Assembly (NCBI GenBank): GCA_011389605.1
Contig: JAABTZ010000036.1
Span: forward strand, 1-12,278
Length of the DNA: 12,278 bases
DNA from: Desulfobacteraceae bacterium
GTDB taxonomy: Bacteria > Desulfobacterota > Desulfobacteria > Desulfobacterales > Desulfosalsimonadaceae
Direction: 5' to 3'
Below, one piece after another: positions 1-7,128 of the stretch. Each line of letters starts with the position of its first letter. Within the stretch, counting starts at the first letter, position 1. The position numbers were made by a program, and so were the translations under genes. The notes below the pieces were generated by a model that was not told the DNA's origin, did not search any database, and saw only the letters and a list, made by a program, of their open reading frames with translations.

Positions 1-758
1 ACCTTCTGGAAAACACCCGTTATTTCATGTACCTGGTTTACTTAACCGGTCTTGCCAGAACTTTTGTCAAGGTCATGTTCCCATGCTTTTTTGTCGTGTT
101 GTTTTTTTCATCATGGCAAAACATGGATATCAGACATGCCTTTGTTCTTGGCCTTGCCGGCTTCTACGTGTTTATGGTCTACCTGTCTTTAATCGAACGG
201 GATTTTATGCAGCAGAGATTTTTATTCGCCCCTGTATGCCTGATTTATCCATGGGTGGGCCAGGGACTTGAAAATCTGTTTAAACGCCTGCAAAACTCTT
301 TTCATCCCAAAGCCTGGCTGATTGTTTTCTTGCTTTTTTTTATAGCTGCACCTGGAATCAGGGCATTTCACGTCATTGACAAGGCTGATGATGCAATGCT
401 TGCGGCAGGGGATTTCGCAGCCCAAAGCGGCCTGCTCGCAGATGCCCGGGTTCTGACAAATGATGACCGGCTTCCCTTTTATGCCGGCCTGGATATATAT
501 GAATATGAAACCATGCCAAACAAGTACAGCTACGACTTTAAGGCAATCCAAAGGCATGCCCAAAAAAACCGGTCCGATATTATTTACATCAAGGTTCCCA
601 AAAGAAAAATTTCCCAGCTCAGCCAGATCACAGGTTATTACGAGATCAAAAATTTTTCCGGCAGAAGACGCAATGTTTACATTTACGGGTCTGCTGACTT
701 CTGCAAAAACAGGGCGCTGCAAGATGACAAAATACCGCCATGTAATCCTGGACCGTGA
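1..758 (+). CDS. Membrane glycosyltransferase (GT-C / ArnT-PMT-like), C-terminal part
   Basis: The reading frame is open from the left edge of the window (first full codon at position 3), so the N-terminal part of the gene is missing. The visible ~250 residues begin with hydrophobic membrane segments. A segment around MQQRFLFAPVCLIYPW resembles the 'R-Y/F-hydrophobic-P' stretch found in polyprenyl-phosphate-dependent GT-C enzymes such as ArnT and PMT. After one more membrane helix comes a soluble tail with a periplasmic look (LTNDDRLPFYAGL). Such enzymes transfer a sugar from a lipid carrier in the inner membrane to lipid A, LPS or protein. The last 35 bases overlap the start of gmhB, so it is probably the upstream gene of the heptose operon and may act in LPS assembly. 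The specific acceptor cannot be read from this fragment, and the class call itself is moderate because the catalytic N-terminal loop is absent. Confidence 0.6.
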   Translation, partial: LLENTRYFMYLVYLTGLARTFVKVMFPCFFVVLFFSSWQNMDIRHAFVLGLAGFYVFMVYLSLIERDFMQQRFLFAPVCLIYPWVGQGLENLFKRLQNSFHPKAWLIVFLLFFIAAPGIRAFHVIDKADDAMLAAGDFAAQSGLLADARVLTNDDRLPFYAGLDIYEYETMPNKYSYDFKAIQRHAQKNRSDIIYIKVPKRKISQLSQITGYYEIKNFSGRRRNVYIYGSADFCKNRALQDDKIPPCNPGP

Positions 759-1314
759 CGGGGTTCTAAACCACGAGGCTCCCGGCGGATATGTGCTTGT
801 AACCGGTCAGTGGCGCTGGATTTCCGGGGCTGTCGATGCTCTTGCAGATATGGCCCGGGCAGGCATCAGACTTTCGGTTGCAACAAATCAAAGCTGCGTG
901 GGCCGTGGGCTGATGGGTATTGATGGTCTGGAAAAAATCCATGAAAAAATGAAACACGAAGCAGGCAGAAGAGGTGTTTTTTTTGCCGGAATTTATTTCT
1001 GCCCCCATTCTCCCGAACATGGGTGTGTTTGCCGAAAACCCCTGCCGGGACTAATTGAACAGGCGGTTGCAGACTCGCCGATACCCCTGCGGCAGACCTT
1101 GTATATAGGCGATTCTCAAGCAGATCTTCAGGCAGGCCGGGCTGCCGGCATTGCCACGTGGCTTGTGCGCACAGGAAAAGGCAGAAACACCGAAGCATCA
1201 ATTAAAAATGGTTCTGTTAAAGAAACTGATCTGACAGGTGTTCGGGTTTTCAATGATTTAAAAAACGCTGCAGCTGCAATTCTTTCATGCCACCATGGAA
1301 TTAAAAGGGATTGA
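724..1314 (+). CDS. gmhB: D-glycero-D-manno-heptose 1,7-bisphosphate 7-phosphatase
   Basis: This HAD-superfamily phosphatase removes the 7-phosphate from heptose 1,7-bisphosphate in cytosolic ADP-heptose synthesis. Motif I is ILDRDGVLN, with nucleophile D10 and acid/base D12. Motif II lies at SVATNQS (51-57). The GmhB-specific zinc loop is C93-x-H95-x5-C101-x-C103, followed by K105. Motif IV is GDSQADLQAG (D130, D134). The 196 residues fit the family. The frame stays open upstream to 460, but the ATG at 724 is chosen because the HAD motif must begin within a few residues of the start; it overlaps the preceding gene by 35 bp and has only a weak ribosome site (GGG about 10 bases upstream), which suggests translational coupling. 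The zinc loop is shorter than I recall for the E. coli enzyme. Its position directly before gmhA and hldE supports the assignment. Confidence 0.93.
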   Translation: MTKYRHVILDRDGVLNHEAPGGYVLVTGQWRWISGAVDALADMARAGIRLSVATNQSCVGRGLMGIDGLEKIHEKMKHEAGRRGVFFAGIYFCPHSPEHGCVCRKPLPGLIEQAVADSPIPLRQTLYIGDSQADLQAGRAAGIATWLVRTGKGRNTEASIKNGSVKETDLTGVRVFNDLKNAAAAILSCHHGIKRD

Positions 1315-1315
1315 A

Positions 1316-1906
1316 ATGAGAAACTTTACAAGTATAGCCCAGGAGCACAACCGGGTTCTTAAATCCTCGCTTGAAGTCTTTGAGCAAGCCTTTGGCCCTG
1401 CTCTGGAAATTTGCACCCGGTCGCTGCAGAATCAGGGCAAGCTGCTTATATGCGGCAACGGGGGATCTGCGGCTGATGCCCAGCATTTTGCCGCTGAACT
1501 GGTGGGCCGCTATGAAAGGGAAAGAAATGCCTTGCCGGCTGTGGCTCTTTGCGTGGACACATCAATTATTACCGCCCTTGGCAACGACTACGGGTTTGAC
1601 GAAATTTTCGCACGACAGGTTCGGGCCCTGGGACGTGCCGGGGATGTGCTGATTGCAATAAGCACCAGCGGCAATTCCCCGAATGTGGTTAAGGCAGCAG
1701 AAGCTGGAAAACAGCTTGACATGAATGTCATTGCCTTTACCGGCCAGGGCGGCGGAAAACTTGCCAAAATTTCAGACATCCTGTTTGCCGTACCCTCAGG
1801 GCACACAGCACGCATCCAGGAAGTTCATGGAATCTGCCTTCACGCCCTTGCCGAAACCATTGAAACACAGCTGACCATGACTTCAAATGAAAGGATATCA
1901 ACATGA
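1316..1906 (+). CDS. gmhA: Phosphoheptose (sedoheptulose 7-phosphate) isomerase
   Basis: GmhA converts sedoheptulose 7-phosphate to D-glycero-D-manno-heptose 7-phosphate, the first committed step of LPS heptose synthesis. The 196-residue protein is a single SIS domain. The phosphosugar-binding segment CGNGGSAADAQHFAAEL lies at 46-62 and STSGNS at 116-121. Residues lining up with the E. coli zinc/active-site set are H57, E61, Q168 (TARIQEVH) and H176. An in-frame ATG exists at 1295, but the ATG at 1316 is preferred: it has AAAAGGGA six bases upstream and sits one base after the gmhB stop. The gene overlaps hldE by 4 bp (ATGA). Both spacings point to a tightly coupled operon. Length and motif content are typical, and I see no anomaly. 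Confidence 0.95.
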   Translation: MRNFTSIAQEHNRVLKSSLEVFEQAFGPALEICTRSLQNQGKLLICGNGGSAADAQHFAAELVGRYERERNALPAVALCVDTSIITALGNDYGFDEIFARQVRALGRAGDVLIAISTSGNSPNVVKAAEAGKQLDMNVIAFTGQGGGKLAKISDILFAVPSGHTARIQEVHGICLHALAETIETQLTMTSNERIST

Positions 1907-3390
1907 AAGCCACATCCCTTCTTGCAAGATCCCTGATGCACCTGCTAGAGCAGGCAGGCCGCAGGCATATATGGGTTGTGGGCGATGTTTTTCTTGACGA
2001 TTACATTGAAGGCTCCATTCAGAGAGTATCTCCGGAAGCCCCTGTTCAGGTGGTAAATGTTGAAAATCAATTCCAGCGGCTCGGAGGGGCCGCCAATGTT
2101 GCAAATGGCCTGGCAACCCTTGGCGCCAGGGTTAGCCTTGCAGCAATGGTTGGAAACGATTCTCACGGCAGAACCCTGGATAAAATGTGTACCGCAGAAG
2201 GAATTGACACAAGGGCTGTAATCGGGGTATCTGACAGGCCCACTATCCGCAAGCTGCGCGTGATGTCAAGGCGCCAGCAGATGATCCGCCTTGACTGGGA
2301 AAGCATCCTTCCCATAACCCCCCAGGCTGAAAAACAACTTTTTGAAGCCCTGGATCATGCAGACCCGCCCGATGCAATCCTGCTAAGCGATTATGCCAAG
2401 GGCGTTTTAACAGATGATGTGATTAAAACCCTTATTGAAAAAGGCCGCAATCTTGGTATACCCGTTGTGGTGGATCCCAAGGGGAAAAATTTTGCCCGCT
2501 ACAGCCAGGCCTCTGTTATCGCTCCCAATCTCCAGGAGCTTGAAGCTGCCGTAAATCAAAAAATTGACCCTGACAATGAGGGTGCCATTGCCGAATACGC
2601 CGGGGATTTATGCAAAAAGTGCAGCCTTGATGCCCTGCTTGTAACCCTTGGCGAAAAAGGCATGGCACTGTGGACTTCTGAAAACGGACTCTACAGGGTT
2701 TCAACCCGAGCCAGGGAAGTCTATGATGTCACCGGGGCAGGTGATACCGTGGTTGCGGCCATGGGGCTTTGCCTGGCCCACCAGATGGATTTTCAGACAT
2801 CTGCCATGATCGCAAATGCAGCTGCCGGCATTGTTGTTGGAAAGGCCGGCACTTCCACTGTTACTCCCGGGGAGTTGGTGGAATCCCTTAGCCCCCAGGT
2901 GGAAAACAAGGTTCTTGATTCAGAGTCCCTCGCAGAACATGTCCGCTGGTGGCGCATGCAGCAAAAACGCATTGTGTTTACCAATGGATGCTTTGACCTT
3001 CTCCATGTGGGCCATCTGCATATCCTCAATCAGGCCGCCGCCCAGGGCGATGTGTTAGTAGTTGGATTAAATACAGACAACTCCATTTCCCGGTTAAAGG
3101 GACCGGATCGCCCACTGATAACAGAACACGAGCGCGCCTCCCTGCTGGCTGCCTTTGACTGCGTTGATGCAGTGATTCTTTTTGACCAGGACACGCCGGT
3201 TAATCTTATCCGCTCCATAAAGCCCGATGTCCTGGTAAAGGGCTCAGATTATCGCATTGATCAGGTTATCGGAAAAGAGGTTGTGGAAGACCAGGGCGGC
3301 AAAGTGATGCTGGTGGATTTTCTGCCCAACAAGTCCTCTTCCCTGCTGATGGAACGAATACGCGGGGGGCCCAGAAACGGAAAATCATAA
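1903..3390 (+). CDS. hldE: Bifunctional heptose-7-phosphate kinase / heptose-1-phosphate adenylyltransferase
   Basis: HldE carries out two cytosolic steps: phosphorylation at C1 of D-glycero-D-manno-heptose 7-phosphate, and, after GmhB acts, transfer of AMP to give ADP-D-glycero-D-manno-heptose. The 495-residue protein (E. coli 477) has both domains. The N-terminal PfkB/ribokinase-type kinase spans roughly 20-330, with the sugar-binding GGAANVANGLATLG (61-74) and the anion-hole/catalytic DVTGAGDT (275-282, catalytic D281). The C-terminal cytidylyltransferase-type domain spans about 350-490, with FTNGCFDLLHVGH (359-371, HxGH at 368-371) and a late KSSS segment at 477-480. AAGGA lies seven bases before the ATG, which overlaps the gmhA stop (ATGA). 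It is the last gene of the operon; 15 bases after its stop a dispersed repeat begins. The epimerase gene hldD must be elsewhere. Confidence 0.96.
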   Translation: MKATSLLARSLMHLLEQAGRRHIWVVGDVFLDDYIEGSIQRVSPEAPVQVVNVENQFQRLGGAANVANGLATLGARVSLAAMVGNDSHGRTLDKMCTAEGIDTRAVIGVSDRPTIRKLRVMSRRQQMIRLDWESILPITPQAEKQLFEALDHADPPDAILLSDYAKGVLTDDVIKTLIEKGRNLGIPVVVDPKGKNFARYSQASVIAPNLQELEAAVNQKIDPDNEGAIAEYAGDLCKKCSLDALLVTLGEKGMALWTSENGLYRVSTRAREVYDVTGAGDTVVAAMGLCLAHQMDFQTSAMIANAAAGIVVGKAGTSTVTPGELVESLSPQVENKVLDSESLAEHVRWWRMQQKRIVFTNGCFDLLHVGHLHILNQAAAQGDVLVVGLNTDNSISRLKGPDRPLITEHERASLLAAFDCVDAVILFDQDTPVNLIRSIKPDVLVKGSDYRIDQVIGKEVVEDQGGKVMLVDFLPNKSSSLLMERIRGGPRNGKS

Positions 3391-3405
3391 AAGAGGCCTT
3401 AAGGC

Positions 3406-3559
3406 TGATGGTACCGTAAAAAGTCAAATATCTGCGTTATACGCGATTTTTCAGAATTTCACGTACGGCTAAGTACGCTGCATTCTTCAGAATCTCGCAA
3501 ACCTTGATCTTCAATTTTTTAAGGTGTCATCTGAAAACCCACTTTTTATCAATGCATCA
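3406..3559 (+). repeat. MITE-like repeat, near full-length copy A
   Basis: This non-coding element is about 154 bp long. It starts with TGATGGTACCGTAAAAAGTC and ends with ACTTTTTATCAATGCATCA, so the ends are imperfect inverted repeats. The interior contains a weak hairpin centred near 3465 (a GCGATTTTTCAGAAT arm facing ATTCTTCAGAATCTCGC). Its first 109 bases align without gaps to the reverse complement of 9736-9844 with 17 mismatches (84% by hand). Its last 45 bases align without gaps to 11874-11918 with 10 mismatches. No ORF is present. It separates hldE from the metallo-hydrolase promoter. Confidence 0.85.
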
Positions 3560-3574
3560 AAGCGGGGTTATAAT
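3546..3574 (+). promoter_or_regulatory. Candidate sigma-70 promoter for the metallo-hydrolase gene
   Basis: A perfect -10 box TATAAT (3569-3574) lies 17 bases after TTATCA (3546-3551), a 4/6 match to the -35 consensus. The -35 hexamer is inside the terminal repeat of element A. The start codon it would serve is about 110 bases downstream. This is sequence-only evidence. Confidence 0.5.
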
Positions 3575-3684
3575 AGATTTTTCTGGTCTTATGCTCATAA
3601 TTGTGATGAAATAGCCTTGCCTTAAAAAACGCCGGGCGCTGCAAAAAAAACCGGCAGAAATCTATGGGCAATAAGGAGGCCGCC

Positions 3685-4644
3685 ATGAATATTTTTATAA
3701 AGCCCCTGGACCGGGTGGAAATCCAGACTCTTCAGGACAACTACATCGATATACTGGCCCGGGACAATTCAGACATTATCTCCAGGGCCGTGCCCTTAAA
3801 GGGCCTGGAGGTTAGAAACAGCATACTTGCCGAACACGGATTTTCTGCTGTTATCAAGACAAGCGCGGGTGACTCTTGCAAAAGCCTCTTGTTTGATTTT
3901 GGATTTTCCGGGCACGGGGCTGCATTTAATGCCGAAACCCTTGGTGTTGACCTGAAAGGTGTTGGAATCATGGCATTGTCCCACGGTCATCTGGACCATG
4001 TTGGCGGCATCCAGCGGCTCTCCGAAATGATCGCTAAACCAGGAATCCAGCTTGTGGTCCATCCTGAGGCTTTCCGCGATCCGCGCTACATGAAAATCAC
4101 CAAAGATTTCAGGGTATTTTTCCCGCCATTTACACGGGAAAACGTCCAAAAGGCAGGCGCCGAGCTTGTGGAGACAAAAATTCCTTTCCCAATGCTTGAC
4201 GACCAGGCCCTGTTTTTGGGTGAAATCGAGCGCAGCACGGAATTTGAAAAAGGCGCACCTTCCCTTTGGTATGAAAAAGACGGCAAAGCCATGCAGGACA
4301 CCTTTGAAGATGACACAGCTGTGGCCTTTGTGGTTAAAGACAAGGGGCTTGTGTTAATAAGCGGCTGCGCCCATGCCGGTATTGTAAACACTGTAAAATA
4401 TGCAAGAAAGGTCACGGGTATTGACCAGGTTTATGCTGTCATGGGCGGATTTCACCTCTCCGGCCCTGATCAGGAACCTGTGATCCGGCCCACCATAGAG
4501 GCCTTACTGGAAATCGACCCGGCCTGGATCGTGCCTACGCACTGCACCGGCCGCAAAGCCGCGCAGATGATTGAAGAGGCTTTTGGCCGGCGTTTTATCT
4601 TAAACATGTCCGGCACAAAGCTGACATTTGCATCCGGGCAGTAG
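3685..4644 (+). CDS. Metallo-beta-lactamase-fold metal-dependent hydrolase (COG1237-like)
   Basis: This 319-residue cytosolic protein has the MBL-fold metal signature SHGHLDHVGG (H100, H102, D104, H105). Later conserved segments are EDDTAVAFVVKDKG (around 208-221), ISGCAHAGI (H230), GGFHL (H257) and PTHCTG (H286). This pattern matches the COG1237 family, whose members are often annotated as related to an archaeal dihydropterin-ribofuranosyl-aminobenzene phosphate synthase; the real substrate in bacteria is generally unknown and none can be named here. The frame extends to an ATG at 3664, but the ATG at 3685 has a strong AAGGAGG five bases upstream and is preferred. No signal peptide is seen. 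It stands alone, with its own candidate promoter, between repeat elements; prfC follows 261 bases later behind a separate candidate promoter. Confidence 0.85.
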   Translation: MNIFIKPLDRVEIQTLQDNYIDILARDNSDIISRAVPLKGLEVRNSILAEHGFSAVIKTSAGDSCKSLLFDFGFSGHGAAFNAETLGVDLKGVGIMALSHGHLDHVGGIQRLSEMIAKPGIQLVVHPEAFRDPRYMKITKDFRVFFPPFTRENVQKAGAELVETKIPFPMLDDQALFLGEIERSTEFEKGAPSLWYEKDGKAMQDTFEDDTAVAFVVKDKGLVLISGCAHAGIVNTVKYARKVTGIDQVYAVMGGFHLSGPDQEPVIRPTIEALLEIDPAWIVPTHCTGRKAAQMIEEAFGRRFILNMSGTKLTFASGQ

Positions 4645-4659
4645 TTTTTGCAAATCTTA

Positions 4660-4688
4660 TTGACATTATGCTGCATGACGAGTATAGC
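4660..4688 (+). promoter_or_regulatory. Candidate sigma-70 promoter upstream of prfC
   Basis: TTGACA (4660-4665, perfect -35) is followed after 17 bases by TATAGC (4683-4688, 4/6 to the -10). It starts 16 bases after the metallo-hydrolase stop codon and about 215 bases before the prfC ATG, so it would give a long leader containing repeat sequence. It could serve prfC or a short RNA. Confidence 0.5.
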
Positions 4689-4774
4689 AGACGCCATGAC
4701 AATACAGCTGTCCCCGATACTTCCGCCGCCTAAAGATTCCTTTTTTTCTCATAAAAACAGCCTGTTTTAAATTT

Positions 4775-4902
4775 TGATGGTTTAGTAAAAGGGTTTTTAC
4801 CGAGCCGTCGGGTTCAGAACAATTAAATCTTATAAAAAACCCGGACTTTGACTCTGCCCGGGGCGGAAGTTGAACTAAATTAGACTTTTTACGAGACCAT
4901 CA
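4775..4902 (+). repeat. MITE-like repeat, 128-bp variant with a different interior
   Basis: The left end is TGATGGTTTAGTAAAAGGGT. The right end is GACTTTTTACGAGACCATCA (4883-4902), the inverse of the family end. A further inward-facing end-like sequence, TTTTTACCGAGCCGTC (4794-4809), follows the left end directly and can pair with it. The interior holds a small imperfect hairpin (GTCGGGTT at 4807-4814 with AACCCGGAC downstream) and does not resemble copy A. The right end stops three bases before the prfC ATG. Confidence 0.65.
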
Positions 4903-4905
4903 AAT

Positions 4906-6504
4906 ATGAATACATTATCAGAAAGACAAAACCACCGGGAAATAAGCCGCCGCCGCACATTTGGCATAATCAGCCATCCGGATGCAGGCAAGACCACGCT
5001 GACTGAAAAACTGCTGCTTTTCGGGGGAGCCATTCAGATGGCAGGATCGGTCAAGGCGCGAAAGGCCAGCCGGCATGCGGCCAGCGACTGGATGGCAATC
5101 GAGCAGGCCCGGGGCATTTCCGTAACCAGTTCAGTAATGCAGTTTTCATATCGGGACTGCGAGATCAATTTGCTTGACACACCCGGCCATCAGGATTTTT
5201 CCGAGGACACATACCGGGTTCTGACCGCTGTAGACAGTGCTGTGATGGTAATCGACAGTGTCAAGGGCGTAGAAACCCAAACCCGAAAGTTAATGGAAGT
5301 CTGCCGGATGCGAAACACCCCTATTATCACTTTTATCAATAAGCTTGACCGGGATGGAATGGAACCCTTAGATATCATTGACGACATCGAAAACACTTTG
5401 CAAATCGAGTGCGCCCCCCTGTCCTGGCCCATCGGCATGGGAAAGCGCTTCAAGGGGACCTACAATCTTTACCGCGGGCAACTAAACCTGTTTACTCCCG
5501 GACAGGAAAGGCTTCCTGACGATGTCGTCACCATCCGGGACACAAGCGATCCCCTGCTTGATAAAAGACTTGGCAGCCAGGCAGAAGAACTGCGCCACGA
5601 TGTGGAACTGCTGGAAGGCGCTGCAAGCCCCTTTGACATGGATGATTTCCTTAAAGGCAGCCAGACACCGGTTTTTTTCGGAAGTGCCATCAATAATTTC
5701 GGAGTTCGCGAACTTCTCGACACCTTTGTGGAAATCGCCCCGCCCCCCCAGCCCCGACCTGCAGCCACGCGCAAGGTATTTCCGGAAGAAAAGGAGTTTT
5801 CCGGATTTATTTTTAAAATCCAGGCCAACATGGACCCGGCTCACAGAGACAGAATCGCGTTTCTGCGCATCTGCTCCGGAAAATTTGAGAGGGGAATGAA
5901 GGTGCGCCACCACCGAACTGGAAAAACCATTCAGCTTTCAAATCCGGTAACTTTTATGGCCCGGGACCGGGAATTTGCCGAAGAAGCATGGCCAGGTGAC
6001 ATAATAGGCATCCACAACCACGGCACAATATGCATCGGCGATACATTTTCGGAAAAAGAACCATTGTCATTTACAGGCATTCCCAGTTTTGCGCCGGAAC
6101 ATTTCCGGCGGGTCCGCCTTCAATCACCACTTAAAACCAAACAGCTGCGCAAAGGCGTCCACCAGCTGGTGGAGGAAGGCGCCATACAGCTTTTTCAGCC
6201 CTTGAGCGGAAATGAACTTATACTTGGAGCGGTTGGTGTTTTGCAGTTTGATGTGACCATGGAACGTCTCAAGGCTGAATACGGGGTAGATGCCGCCTAC
6301 GAACCGGCAAATTATGCCGCGGCCCGGTGGGTCCGCTGCGATGATAAAAAAAAGCTTGATGCGTTTAAAAAATCCTGCCAGGCAAACCTTGCCACAGATG
6401 CCAGAGGAGAGATTGTCTACCTGGCATCAAGCCTTTGGCGGCTAAACCATGAGGCCGAGCAGTGGCCGGAAATAACTTTTCTAAAAACCCGTGAGTACCA
6501 GTAA
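4906..6504 (+). CDS. prfC: Peptide chain release factor 3 (RF3)
   Basis: RF3 is a ribosomal translational GTPase that removes RF1/RF2 after peptide release. The 532 residues match the family (E. coli 529). GTPase motifs are in order: P-loop ISHPDAGKTT (22-31), switch I region with EQARGISVTSS (66-76), G3 DTPGHQDF (91-98), G4 NKLD (145-148) and G5 FFGSA (257-261). The RRRTFGIISHPDAGKTT stretch and the SRHAASDWM segment (55-63) distinguish RF3 from EF-G and EF-Tu. Domains II and III follow to the C terminus. The ATG at 4906 gives the expected N-terminal length, but it lacks a good Shine-Dalgarno: only GAG about ten bases upstream, inside the terminal repeat of the preceding element. The gene appears monocistronic. 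Confidence 0.96.
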   Translation: MNTLSERQNHREISRRRTFGIISHPDAGKTTLTEKLLLFGGAIQMAGSVKARKASRHAASDWMAIEQARGISVTSSVMQFSYRDCEINLLDTPGHQDFSEDTYRVLTAVDSAVMVIDSVKGVETQTRKLMEVCRMRNTPIITFINKLDRDGMEPLDIIDDIENTLQIECAPLSWPIGMGKRFKGTYNLYRGQLNLFTPGQERLPDDVVTIRDTSDPLLDKRLGSQAEELRHDVELLEGAASPFDMDDFLKGSQTPVFFGSAINNFGVRELLDTFVEIAPPPQPRPAATRKVFPEEKEFSGFIFKIQANMDPAHRDRIAFLRICSGKFERGMKVRHHRTGKTIQLSNPVTFMARDREFAEEAWPGDIIGIHNHGTICIGDTFSEKEPLSFTGIPSFAPEHFRRVRLQSPLKTKQLRKGVHQLVEEGAIQLFQPLSGNELILGAVGVLQFDVTMERLKAEYGVDAAYEPANYAAARWVRCDDKKKLDAFKKSCQANLATDARGEIVYLASSLWRLNHEAEQWPEITFLKTREYQ

Positions 6505-6621
6505 CCAAAAGTTTAATTCAGGCTGTAGACGGCCCTGTAAAAAATTTTTTACTGAGAATACTTTTAAACGGGTTTCCAGTGCCTTGCGGAATTCTTCAAG
6601 GTCAATATCGTCACGCATCAT
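6481..6621 (-). pseudogene. Possible N-terminal remnant of a small gene
   Basis: A 46-codon - strand frame starts MMRDDIDLEEFRKALETRL with AAAGGA six bases before the first ATG, which looks like a genuine gene start with a charged helical N terminus. After about residue 23 the frame enters the repeat-end sequence (6526-6545) and then the antisense of prfC, ending at 6481. The natural reading is a real gene start whose remainder was lost or replaced when repeat sequence came in. The N terminus loosely recalls small DksA/TraR-like helical proteins, but it is too short to assign. It could also be a chance ORF. Confidence 0.35.
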
Positions 6622-6690
6622 GCCAGGTCCTTTCCCGTTTAAATCAGACTTTTTACGAGTGCATCAATAAATGACAAACTCGTAAAAAGC
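6526..6690. repeat. Cluster of three MITE-type ends with a perfect 12-bp hairpin
   Basis: Three family ends lie close together: TAGACGGCCCTGTAAAAAAT (6526-6545), GACTTTTTACGAGTGCATCA (6647-6666, inverse) and TGACAAACTCGTAAAAAGC (6672-6690). The first two bound about 141 bp. The last two are back to back, so CTTTTTACGAGT (6649-6660) pairs perfectly with ACTCGTAAAAAG (6678-6689) across a 17-base loop. This could fold in RNA downstream of prfC, but no T-tract follows, so a simple intrinsic terminator is unlikely. Confidence 0.6.
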
Positions 6691-6745
6691 TGCTTATTCC
6701 GCCAGGGCAGGATTTTTGCAGAAAGGAAATCCATAAGCCCCCTGG

Positions 6746-6840
6746 CTGATCGGCGGTGCGAAAAAGGAGTTTCCTCGCTCCAGGAGCCTCCAGGAGCCTC
6801 AATTTCCGCTCGGAAACCCTCTTTTCCGCACCGCCGTCAG
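6746..6840. repeat. Long imperfect inverted repeat with tandem 10-mers in the loop
   Basis: The left arm (6746-6774) and right arm (6812-6840), each 29 bases, share the core CGGCGGTGCG and GTTTCC and pair along most of their length, with a bulge and a few mismatches. The 37-base loop holds two tandem copies of CAGGAGCCTC (6781-6800) preceded by a partial third (CTC). It is more GC-rich than the flanks, has no coding frame and no T-tract, and is distinct from the CGTAAAAAGTC family. It may be a REP-like element or a structured RNA segment. Confidence 0.6.
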
Positions 6841-6938
6841 GGCAACGGAATGCAATAAGAATAACAACAATTTATATTTTAAAAATCTGAAACCCTCCGG
6901 GATTCCCAAGTTTACCGCATCTACTGCGTCATCGGAAT

Positions 6939-6968
6939 TTGACACCAGGAACTGCCATGGTTAATAAT
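6939..6968 (+). promoter_or_regulatory. Candidate sigma-70 promoter for the VWA-OmpA gene
   Basis: TTGACA (6939-6944, perfect -35) is followed after 18 bases by AATAAT (6963-6968, 5/6 to the -10). Transcription would start about 150 bases before the ATG at 7129. No operator-like palindrome was noticed next to it. Confidence 0.45.
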
Positions 6969-7128
6969 TTTAAGCATAAACCCCGGAAAATGTTTCACCC
7001 TGCCTCCAAAAGCAGACTATGAATTTGAAAGACACAAGGAGGGCCTGGAAGACGGATAAAAATTAAATAACACGGATTAACGAATAATTTATTTTTATTA
7101 CATCCATAAAAAGAAAAAGGACAAAAAA

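Larger units (their letters stand above)
6505..7128. other. Gene-poor region between prfC and the VWA-OmpA gene
   Basis: These 624 bases hold the repeat ends, gene remnant and long hairpin listed separately, then an AT-rich leader. Around 6957-7022 and 7019-7066 there are two very short + frames (about 21 and 15 codons), which I do not consider genes. No complete protein gene or known RNA was recognised. Confidence 0.6.

Noticed and set aside
460..723. Upstream extension of the gmhB frame to an ATG at 460
   Set aside because: It would overlap the glycosyltransferase gene by about 300 bases and put about 88 extra residues before the HAD nucleophile motif, unlike the family.
866..1201. Antisense frame of 111 codons within gmhB
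   Set aside because: It lies opposite conserved gmhB sequence and has low-complexity, unconvincing composition.
3632..3655. GCCGG...CCGGC stem before the hydrolase gene
   Set aside because: It has only five pairs with a 14-base A-rich loop; too weak to call a terminator or riboswitch.
4694..4768. 24-codon frame (MTIQLSPILPPP...) just after the candidate prfC promoter
   Set aside because: There is no Shine-Dalgarno before its ATG, and it ends just before the repeat. It is more likely untranslated leader.
5482..5913. Antisense frame of 143 codons within prfC
   Set aside because: It is complementary to a clearly coding RF3 region, with no ribosome site or known motif, so it is a shadow frame.
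6957..7066. Two tiny frames (about 21 and 15 codons) in the VWA-OmpA leader
   Set aside because: They are too short, ribosome sites are weak or absent, and there is no sign of conservation; a leader peptide cannot be excluded.
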